Assembly: GCA_963277665.1 (NCBI GenBank)
Contig: OY728143.1
Location: 1,118,912,110-1,118,976,109 of the forward strand
Source of the DNA: Viscum album
Taxonomy: Eukaryota; Streptophyta; Magnoliopsida; Santalales; Viscaceae
Direction of reading: 5' to 3'
DNA length: 64,000 bases
Position 1 is the first letter of the stretch. Every line of letters begins with the position of its first letter. Shown here piece after piece: positions 12,478 to 21,191 of this stretch. A program made the position numbers and the translations under genes. Below the pieces are notes generated by a model. That model saw only the letters and a list, made by a program, of their open reading frames with translations. It was not told the DNA's origin and did not search any database.

Positions 12478-13005
12478 TTGACAAAATGTTTCAGAATGTC
12501 CGGCATTATACATTCCCTCATTATGAAAGTTGTTATTGATTTTGCATGTGATTATTCGACCAGTAGAATATCCATGTGAAGAAGTAAATGGAATTATCTC
12601 ATTTTACTTTTTCCATATTATGTTGATGTTCAAGTTTAAAAAGGCTTTTGTTTTAGTTATACATTGCCTTAAATGTTTATGTTTATTTATGAAAGCTTCC
12701 GCAATATTGTTATCCTTACTGAGCATCTGAGCTCACCCCTTTCAATGTTTTAATATTTTCCAGGATGTGAAGAAGTATTTTATGAATGACCTGCAGGGAT
12801 AGTCAGAAGAGGATATGAGTGTGGACTATGGAGACTTTGTTATTGTAGTTTTTCACTTTATGAAGTAATGTAACGTTTACGAATGTATCTAGTGTTTCCA
12901 AGGCTACTAAACTAATCGGTCTTTCGAGACATGATCTTTTGTGATCATGCCAATGTTACGAAGTAATGCACCGACTCTGGGTAGCTGGGGTCGGGGCGTT
13001 ACAGT

Positions 13006-13017
13006 TGGTATCAGAGG
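13006..13017 (+). promoter_or_regulatory. Primer-binding site, tRNA-Met type
   Basis: TGGTATCAGAGG begins two bases after the 5' LTR end. It matches the initiator tRNA-Met primer site used by many plant Ty1 and Ty3 elements (TGGTATCAGAGC) except at the last base. Copy C has the decayed form TAGTATCATAGG at 43323. Confidence 0.88.
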
Positions 13018-13507
13018 CAGTTTAGTACTAACCTTGGAAGCTAGATTTAGATAAACTCTGATTAGAGCACATAGCCCGAAGATAGACTTTGAGGATTAGT
13101 ATAGAAGAACTTCCTAGAATTTTGGTATTATAGAGATGTTATGACTTTTCCGAGCAATACATCCCTGTCTGGATACGAGAAGGTAGAGGCGGCTCCGGCA
13201 CAGATGTACCTAGGGGTAAAACCCGAAAACACCGCTTTGAGCTAGACTCGAACGGGAACTGGTGCACGACAACGGGCCTTGCTGCACTCTTGGTTACGAC
13301 ACTCCCGGGGGATATGCTTAGGATAATTCTCATTTTATTTACAAACCACTATGAAGGGCTATGAGTATATACTTTCTCAAAGAAAACATTTCTTTTTATG
13401 ATTATGGATTATATCCATAAATAGTTCAATTTATGTTAAGTGTTTTATAAGTATGGAATTATGTATTTTGATTCATAAACTAATCTAGTTTATGCCATTG
13501 TTTAGAA
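13018..13507 (+). other. Untranslated leader of element A between PBS and gag
   Basis: 490 bases without a sense-strand gene. The stretch 13180-13330 is well conserved in C (43490-43650), including the palindrome GTGCAC (13262-13267; 43579-43584). Conserved leaders next to the PBS often hold RNA packaging or dimerisation signals; that role is only inferred here. An antisense open frame (13139-13333) is also conserved and is discussed as a finding. Confidence 0.6.
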
Positions 13508-14575
13508 ATGGCGCATAGTGGAAGGAATGGAAACCGTATCAATGCACGAACTCCGTGTAGGGATTTCCCTCCTACTCAAGATAATTATTGTGGATCAGGA
13601 GATAAAACTGGTGCTGATCAACTTATTACCATACTGGGACAACTCACTCAAGTTATGAATAATAACCTTACTCGTATGGAGCACCCTGATCCGCAACGTG
13701 GAGGATCAATGTTAGACCGCTTCATGAGGAAACAACCACCAACGTTCAATGGGAGTACAAATCCCTTAGTAGCCGAGAAATGGATAAATTCCCTAGAGAA
13801 AATATTTCAGGCTTTGGGGAGTAGTGAAAGGGAGAAGGTTGTCATGGCAGTTTACCGCCTCACTGGAGATGTCGATCAGTGGTGGTCGCTGATTCGAAAC
13901 ACAAAGGAAGATGATGACGTATCGAATATGGAATGGAGGGAGTTAAAAGAGCTTTTCTTAGAAAAATACTTTCCTCGTGACCATCGAGCAGATATGGAAA
14001 GGGAATTTCTGAGTCTGAGGCAGAAGGAGGATGAGAATGTCGCAAAGTATGAGGCTAACTTTACAAGGTTAGCAAGGTATGCTGCAGATTACATACGTAA
14101 CCCAAGGAGTAAGATTGATCATTTATTTGATGGGTTAAAACCATTTCTCCGTCGAGCTTTGGTATCACAATCCTTCTCATCATACGAAGATATTGTCTCG
14201 TGTGCTATCAAGACAGAAAAGGAATTCTCTAAGTCTTATGACAACAAAGTAAAGCAAGAGAAGAAGAGAACGGTGGAACAAGAGACAGATAAAGGGAAAA
14301 AGGGAAAGAAGGATTTTCCATTATGTGATAATTGTGGGAAGAATCACCCTGGTACTTGCCTAAAAGGAATGGGAGTTTGTTATAAATGTGGAGAAAAGGG
14401 TCACCAGGCTCGTGATTGCAAGGGAAAGAAAGAGGCTGTCAAAGTTGAATGCTACAATTGTAGAGAAATGGGTCATTATGCAAATGAATGTCCTAAGCGT
14501 CAAGGAAACTTACCTCAGAAAAGGCCAAGGGATCAAGGCCAATCTTATGCTATGACTACAGTTGAAGCGGAATAA
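13508..14575 (+). CDS. gag: Gag polyprotein of element A (intact, 355 aa)
   Basis: Gag forms the virus-like particle in which the element's RNA is packaged and copied. The frame opens at an ATG that aligns with the gag start of copy C (43825), so this start is preferred. The middle part (about residues 70-240) has the plant Ty3 Gag capsid pattern, including GDVDQWW near 120-126 and FLSLRQKEDENVAKYE near 167-182. The tail is lysine-rich. Three zinc knuckles follow: a short CX2CX3HX3C (C273-C284) and two CX2CX4HX4C (C291-C304 and C315-C328), which bind nucleic acid. The frame stops at the point where copies B and C run on into protease. There is no stop or frameshift inside, unlike B and C. Without pol the element needs enzymes in trans. 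Confidence 0.95.
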   Translation: MAHSGRNGNRINARTPCRDFPPTQDNYCGSGDKTGADQLITILGQLTQVMNNNLTRMEHPDPQRGGSMLDRFMRKQPPTFNGSTNPLVAEKWINSLEKIFQALGSSEREKVVMAVYRLTGDVDQWWSLIRNTKEDDDVSNMEWRELKELFLEKYFPRDHRADMEREFLSLRQKEDENVAKYEANFTRLARYAADYIRNPRSKIDHLFDGLKPFLRRALVSQSFSSYEDIVSCAIKTEKEFSKSYDNKVKQEKKRTVEQETDKGKKGKKDFPLCDNCGKNHPGTCLKGMGVCYKCGEKGHQARDCKGKKEAVKVECYNCREMGHYANECPKRQGNLPQKRPRDQGQSYAMTTVEAE

Positions 14576-15587
14576 CTAATGTATTGGTTCTTTTGGACTC
14601 ATGGATTATATTCTGGTTTTTAGAATAATGTGATATATATATAAGGATTGTACTGCAGTACTTGTTGATTTCAGTAAGGTTTTAATATGATTAAGGTAAT
14701 CATATTTTTAGTATGTGACAATAAGAGAAACTTTTCTTTGTTTGGGGAATCTGATAAATTGATTTTGGAATTAAGAGACCTTTTAGAGAAAGTTTGGATA
14801 GAGGTATTTTGGATAATTATAAAGGTTGGAGTGGATTAAGTTGATCTTTGGATAGTATTGTTTAAGGTTAAAAAATTTATGAAGATTATTTTTGGAATAT
14901 TATGATACTATAGTTTTAGGAAAAGGACAACCTGCAGGGTGGGGCATAACCCGTCGCGTCGGACAAAGCTGCAGGAATCGAACCCACAATCATAGTGCGA
15001 CAGGCCTTTATTTCCTACCACTAGCCTACAGGAAGTCCCTGGTTATTACAAAATAATTTTACTAATCTAAATGGTATGTGTTAACATTTGGAACCTTATA
15101 CAATTAGGATAAGTATAATATTTTTGAGTTCTATTATCTTTTTGAGTGAAAGATGAGTTGAAGGTTGAAACTCTAATTGTCAAGCATAAATATATATATA
15201 CCTATCTCTTATTCAATGACTAAATTAATTCTTAAACTTTAGTAAAGGGATATTAAAACAAAAAAAATGTGTTATCCTAATACCTTATGTCTTGTTGAAC
15301 TGATGATATTTTAAATCAACATAGATTGAAGGCTTTGAGGCCCTCAATTTGACAGTTGATTGTGATTGATGACCTCAATCACTCCCTACAAATATTTACG
15401 CTTTTCCTCCAATTATATGTCTTTAATTTCCACTAATGTTCTCCTTATCGAGATCATAATTTGGTGGTGACTTTCTTATTTCCATTTCCCTCTTATTAAG
15501 GCTAAATTTTATTAACCTTATTTCCGATGTGGGTTTTCCACAAAGGTATTTTCTCTTTTCAACCTTTTATTATCAAAGAAAAATTTC
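14576..15587 (+). other. Noncoding filler between gag and 3' end of element A
   Basis: About 1 kb stands where an autonomous relative carries roughly 3.5 kb of pol. I see no open frame with a protease, RT, RNase H or integrase motif, and no obvious homology to B or C except just before the polypurine tract. It contains the SINE-like segment at 14923-15040 and a short TA run near 15190. The origin of the rest is unknown. Confidence 0.7.
14923..15040 (-). mobile_element. tRNA-derived SINE-like segment (minus strand)
   Basis: On the minus strand there is an A-box-like GGCTAGTGGTAGG (complement of 15014-15026). After 29 bases follows a near-perfect B box GGTTCGATTCC (complement of 14974-14984), the internal RNA polymerase III promoter of tRNA genes and tRNA-derived SINEs. 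It is more G+C rich than its surroundings. The minus-strand 3' side ends GTTGTCC followed by Ts, as in some plant SINEs. It does not fold as a normal tRNA to my reading, and no clear target duplication was found. It could be a truncated SINE or a tRNA-like fragment. Confidence 0.55.
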
Positions 15588-15607
15588 AAATTGCGAGGAC
15601 GCAATTT
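15588..15607 (+). other. Inverted repeat just upstream of the polypurine tract
   Basis: AAATTGCG (15588-15595) and CGCAATTT (15600-15607) pair perfectly around a four-base loop. Copy B has AAATTTCG paired with a GGAAATT form at 39554-39573; C (48300-48319) is decayed. The G-C pair in A against T-A in B is a matched change on both arms. Confidence 0.65.
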
Positions 15608-15610
15608 ATT

Positions 15611-15624
15611 GAAGGAGGGGAGAA
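15611..15624 (+). promoter_or_regulatory. Polypurine tract of element A
   Basis: GAAGGAGGGGAGAA directly abuts the TG of the 3' LTR and would prime plus-strand DNA synthesis. Copies B (39577-39590) and C (48323-48336) carry almost the same tract. Confidence 0.92.
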
Positions 15625-18600
15625 TGTAACACCCCGAGCTTCCACGATACGCTTCTCATTCAATAATACAATAGCTTGCATTGTACGCAACTTCGAGTTC
15701 TAAAACATCGTGACAAATCAAAGTAGCCGTTATGAATAGTAATAACCACTTTTTAAAATTATAGAAATTTTTTATTTCAAAATGGACTTCATTTTTGTAT
15801 TCCTAATATTGAAATTAGCCTATGTTGAATTTTTTGTAATTTTCTGAGAACTTCAAAATTTTTATGAATAGTGAAAAATACTTAAAACAACCTTTTTAAT
15901 CAAAATAATTCATATTGATAAATTATACTATTGAGTGGTTTTAGAGTATAATTAGAATATATTTTTACCATTTTATCCAATGGTGGTCATTAGAATTAAT
16001 TTAACATTGAAATTGGACATAAACAATTGCCAATCTTTTTATATAAATTGTTTCTTAAAAACACGCTATTTGTTGTGACAGCGGGAATTGATTATAAAAT
16101 TAATTAATGCAACTAATATGTTTGTAATTTTGTAAAATAGACATCATTTTTGAATTCGGAATATCAATTATAGCTTAGGGTGAAATTTTGGCATTGTTCT
16201 GAAAAACTTCAATTTTTGATGAATAGTGAAACCACTAAGTGGTAGTTAAATAACTGATTTTTCATTTAAATGAAATATTACCACTTCTGTGATTTGATTT
16301 TCAAAAATCCGACATACATGGTTGTCATTAAGAAGTAAAATGTGGTTCAATGAGATTAAAATAATTTTTTTGGTGAATAGTAACTTTTAAGTTCTTAATC
16401 GCGATTAGTAGTAATTAGTGTAGTTTAAGGTATAAATAATGCTTTAATAATATGAAATGACCTAGACACATGTCCTACCCTCATTGGTTGTGTCATGTCC
16501 GACCAATACAAGCCATGGGTCAACTTGGGGACCCCATGGAGACAATTTGGTTTGGAAATGACATAAATAACTTTTTATTTAATGTAAAAGTAAAAATGAC
16601 ACAAACATGAGTTGTTTTACTAAAAGAATTTTTAATTGGGGTTAAAAAAGTTCAAATTTTGATTATAAATATTCATTAGAAAGCTAAAAAGATTTCATAC
16701 ATCATAGTAGTTTTTTTATAATTTTTAGACATTAAATAAATTAAATAATTTATGACATCATGATGATGTAGTGATGACCTCATTATTTAACGATTTAAAT
16801 AAAATGGGAAGATAATGCAAAATCCAAGGATTACACTTGTCCAAAGCCTATTGGATGAAGAGATTTCGAAACCTTATCACCTTATCCTCGAATTATATAA
16901 GTGTGGGACCTTTAGAATCCGAAAAGCATTGTGAAATAATGTAACATTTCAATCATTCCAAAAGTGCCCCTCCTCTCCACTTATAAAAGGCCCCCACCTC
17001 TCCCATCTCATTTACACTTTCAAGCCGTTTGTCTCGGCCAACCTCTGCCCAAATACTCTCCCAACTTCCCCCTCTTACTCCTAGAAGCCTTACTTTGGGC
17101 AGAACTCTTCCCAAGGAAGCCTTTGGCTCAAATCAAAAAGAGTTACCCGATTTTGAGGTAATGTCTTCTCTAATGTTGTTTTGTTTTATTTTTCTTCTCC
17201 AACCCCCTAAACTCTTTTTATTCATTTCTTTTGTAACAACACCAGTATCCTCAATATACTAGGATGTTTTTATAAGAAGGATTCGAGCTACCCTTACACA
17301 CACCTACATCTAATGGTTAAAGAACATACGGTTTCTGGGGATGGCGAATTTCTGCATCACGAAACGATGATTGTTCAACACTCATATAACACCTTCAAAG
17401 GTGGCCATTAAGATGTCACTATTTTTATATATGATATATAATATGTTTATGTTTTACTTATGCTTCTGTATTTCTCATTTATGGCATACTTTATGATTTC
17501 CATTATGGGTAAAACGCGATAATTTCATTTTAGGAAGTGCGGACTACCGCCCCCTCAAAGTGATTTGAATCGTTAATGCCATATGTGGGATGTATAAAGG
17601 ATGGAGTAAATGGTATTATACACTATATTATACTGGAATTATATTATACATTTATATCATTATGATTTAGTTCCATTAAATATGAAATTGAAATAAAAGT
17701 AGCGTTCATGCGTACGTACGGCTTACCGTCTCCATGAACGGTGCATTTCATTTCTTACCTCTAAATGTTACGTAATATTATAAATGAATTTATATACTGG
17801 ATATACAAGATATATATGACATATAAATCGTGAATATAATTCTGGATATAATGGATATTTCACCACATAAACAACTTTTAATTATAAGAAGCTTATTGTT
17901 GACTCAAGTACCAAAGATCGACAAAACGACCGTTATTAACTTAAATAATTACATAATGTTCATAACATTGTAATAAGTGATATAATAAGGATAATGAAGT
18001 TGAAAATGGTTCTTAATAAGGTATATATTAACTCTAGTTTATTATTCAGGAGGTTAAAGAACGGTTGAGTCAAGTCGGACACAAGGTAAGGGAACTTCTT
18101 AACCCAACTTCCATTCTTTGGGTTAATCTCCTACTTTCAAATTATGTCATGATATTATTATGTCCTATATTGTATTTGTACTTTATTTATGTGTACATAT
18201 AGTGAATACACATAACAAGATCTATTTCATTTTAAAAATTATCTTTTTAAGGACTTCGTCTCAATCTCCTTTCATTGAGGCATACTTTGTTTTATATAGA
18301 AATTTATTTTATATGGTGTATAAACCCCTTTGACTTTTACGTTTATTCAAAAGGAATCTTTTTTATACGAAGCGTTTACTAAACGACAAAATGGAATGTT
18401 TTGGTCGTACGTATGCGGCGACAATGACTTCTCCGCCGCCGTGACCACTATTTGAGTTTCGGCTTCCTCTTCAAGCCATACCTTTTTTAATGAAAAATAA
18501 ATACCGTGTTATACTTTTATTTTATTTTGGTATTGAAAATGGTTTTGAAAGCATTTTTATTATATCAATGTGTTGTATTGATATCTTGTGATTGAAATGT

Positions 18601-19375
18601 GCAAATGTTATGTTCCCTTTATCCATGTTTTATGTGATACGATTATGTTATGGTTTATGATATGTTTAAACCTATTCATATGAGGAATGTATTGGACTTA
18701 ATAAGTGACGGGTGGAGCCCGCTATAGCTCCTCGATGCATCGGTAGGTCTCATGAGACAACTAGACGTGGAATTGGCCGAGGCCCTTTCCCAATTTGATT
18801 TATGGTTTTGGCCGAGGCCTTAATCATTTTAGACGTCTTGGCCGAGGCCTTGACAAAATGTTTCAGAATTTCCGGCATTATACATTCCCTCATTATGAAA
18901 GTTGTTATTGATTTTGCATGTGATTATTCGACCAGTAGAATATCCATGTGAAGAAGTAAATGGAATTATCTCATTTTACTTTTTCCATATTATGTTGATG
19001 TTCAAGTTTAAAAAGGCTTTTGTTTTAGTTATACATTGCCTTAAATGTTTATGTTTATTTATGAAAGCTTCCGCAATATTGTTATCCTTACTGAGCATCT
19101 GAGCTCACCCCTTTCAATGTTTTAATATTTTCCAGGATGTGAAGAAGTATTTTATGAATGACCTGTAGGGATAGTCAGAAGAGGATATGAGTGTGGACTA
19201 TGGAGACTTTGTTATTGTAGTTTTTCACTTTATGAAGTAATGTAACGTTTACGAATGTATCTAGTGTTTCCAAGGCTACTAAACTAATCGGTCTTTCGAG
19301 ACTTGATCTTTTGTGATCATGCCAATGTTACGAAGTAATGCACCGACTCTGGGTAGCTGGGGTCGGGGCGTTACA
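15625..19375 (+). repeat. 3' LTR of element A
   Basis: 3751 bp, the partner of 9253-13003, ending GTTACA before the ATAAA target duplication. The TATA box is at 16982-16990, the putative intron 2 acceptor CAG at 19133-19135, and the GGCCGAGGCC triplet at 18773-18849. Differences from the 5' LTR are scattered, and transversions outnumber transitions by eye (see findings). Confidence 0.95.
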
Positions 19376-19380
19376 ATAAA
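19376..19380. repeat. Target-site duplication of element A, right copy (ATAAA)
   Basis: Identical to 9248-9252 and directly after the terminal CA of the 3' LTR. Confidence 0.93.
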
Positions 19381-21191
19381 TTCATGGTGTGCATTTTAAT
19401 AGCTATCTATTTCCACATTCATTTACATTTTTTAGGATCCAAATAGAGATGAATGTTTAACCTCTCTTTTATGTATTTCTATTGATGTGTTAGATATCTA
19501 CTTTGTTTAAGAAATTATTCTAGGTGAACCTTACCATGTTTGTGTTTTAATTGATATGGAATGAACTTATTGGTTATTTGGTTGTAAATTTTATCTCAAG
19601 ATGATATTTGTTTGTATAGAATATAATTGATGAGTTTTTATCCTTCAATCATTGAGGATTATTTTATTTCTTATGTATTTCAGGTGGTATATTTCATACA
19701 TTATTTGAGCATAGTCAATTTAGAATTTTATATGCCTCTTTATGTTTCTACAATCTATGATGGTTTTGGAAATACTATATTTATGGTAATTTCATTCCTG
19801 GAATGTGATTCTTGTTTTGGATGTGGGATGTCCTTGAAAAAGTGCTTCAGCAAACTATGACAATCCTAACTCCATTTGAGATTATGCATTATCTGGTGTT
19901 GGTTTGAATTAGGATGGGATGACCATGAAATGGTAACCTATGTATGAGGCCTTATATTACCCAATTAGTTTGGTATATGGTCTAATTTTAGGTCATATGT
20001 TATTTCATTGATTGAGTGATGTTTATAATTTAAATTTGTTTCAGTTGTTCTAAAATTTAATGGATTTGGAAACATGGTTACTCCAAGGATTTTTTGTAGA
20101 AAGGAATATAGAGCATACTTATTCTTCCTTTTCATGGATCATTATTGATTAATGATATTAGGATTTTGTTTTCTCCTTCGTATTATGATTTTTGAGTGTT
20201 TCATGGTGTGTTCATTATTTTTTATAGTTGAGATAACTGTATAGATGTTCATTGTTAGTGGTATCTGGTTTCATTCATTATGGTTCTGTGTGATTATAGT
20301 TCTCTTGGTAAAAATACAATTATTATAGTGACCATTATTACATAACAATTTATATCAGATATAGATAGTAAGTAGACCCCTATTTAGTCTCCCTTGTATT
20401 AGAGTGTCTTGTTGGATACTCATGGCTGTATTATTGCATACTGTTACGTTGTTGATTGAGTATTTTGATATAATTCCAAGGGATAGATCTTTTTTATTTA
20501 TTCAAAATTTTTAATGCGTTTTTTGGGTTATTGAATTACCCTCTCATAAATGGTTCTACAGTTTTCCTATTGTTCCACAAATTTTTTACCAATTATTTTA
20601 TAGGGTCATAATGTGGAATTGTATGTATAATTTTAACACCATCAATGTCACTACATAGTGTATAACTCATACAATAATCCTTGGGATCCATAATCATGTG
20701 TTTGGTCTGTCATTTTTAGGATTTTCAGAATTTTTTTGTTTAAAATTTTTAGTGAACTTATTGGAAACTATGAAAAAACCCACCTTCAAATTGAAAATGT
20801 TTCTCTAGTGGAATTAAAAATATTTTTTATTTTTTTCTAAACATTTTTATAAAACTACACTACCCATTTTAACCTATTTATATTATTTTTGAAACTCTAT
20901 TTTGTTGGATTTCACTTCTATTTTCCTTCATTACATTTTCTCTCAACCACAATATTCTCCACATTTGTTCTTATTCATATTTAGAAACATTTATAGTGAT
21001 TTCTCATCCAATGATAGTGATTATACTAATTTTCATCCTCTTCCATATTCCTCTCTTTTAAAAATTCCCACCCACATGATTTTTTCCTCTCATGAAAACC
21101 ATAAAAATTGATTGGATTAGGACTTCAGATAGTTTTAGTGATGTGGATTTGGGTGGTTTTGTATTGAGGAGGATGTGTCATTGATTGGTTG
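19381..21191. repeat. Old dispersed repeat L, copy 2, first part
   Basis: Noncoding. It aligns by eye with 700-2480 and 57650-59385, for instance at 19912-19946, 20380-20450 and 21000-21180. It is interrupted at 21192 by solo LTR D and continues at 23874. Open frames at 19627-19860 and 20902-21111 have no recognisable domain. Confidence 0.5.

Larger units (their letters stand above)
11714..12763 (+). other. Putative leader intron 2 in LTR A
   Basis: The donor is AAG|GTAAGG, close to the full U1 complement. A T-rich tract ends in CAG at 12761-12763, with a possible branch motif near CTTACTGAGC (12716-12725). The length is 1050 nt. The same signals bound 1055 nt in the C 3' LTR (50776-51830), 1044 nt in solo LTR D (22650-23693) and about 1050 nt in the C 5' LTR (42029-43080, acceptor mutated). 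Confidence 0.55.
9253..13003 (+). repeat. 5' LTR of element A
   Basis: 3751 bp, starting TGTAACACCCC and ending GGGGCGTTACA. It is matched by 15625-19375 at a constant offset of 6372 bases; small indels cancel. It holds a TATA box at 10610, two putative leader introns, stem-loop modules, paired palindromes and a triplicated GGCCGAGGCC motif, each listed separately. At 3.75 kb it is long for a plant LTR but plausible for the Tekay clade. Open frames inside it (such as 10657-10890 and 12530-12730) start at TTG and have no domain; they are not annotated as genes. Confidence 0.95.
9253..19375 (+). mobile_element. Element A: young gag-only Ty3/gypsy (Tekay-like) LTR retrotransposon
   Basis: A complete 10,123-bp element: two 3751-bp LTRs with TG...CA ends, a perfect 5-bp target duplication, a primer-binding site, one intact gag frame and a polypurine tract. 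There is no protease, reverse transcriptase, RNase H or integrase between gag (ends 14575) and the 3' LTR (15625). It is therefore non-autonomous, of the class called TR-GAG in plants. The gag closely resembles that of the chromodomain-bearing copies B and C downstream, so it belongs to that lineage and probably borrows pol from a relative. By eye the LTRs differ at roughly 50 positions (about 1.3%), so the insertion is recent compared with everything around it. Confidence 0.92.

Noticed and set aside
12530..12730. 66-codon hydrophobic frame, identical at 18902-19102
   Set aside because: Non-ATG start within LTR sequence inside putative intron 2. The frame is kept only by LTR identity and is not seen in C.
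14923..15040. A genuine tRNA gene
   Set aside because: A and B boxes are present, but I cannot form proper acceptor and anticodon arms, so a SINE-like or tRNA-derived fragment is preferred.
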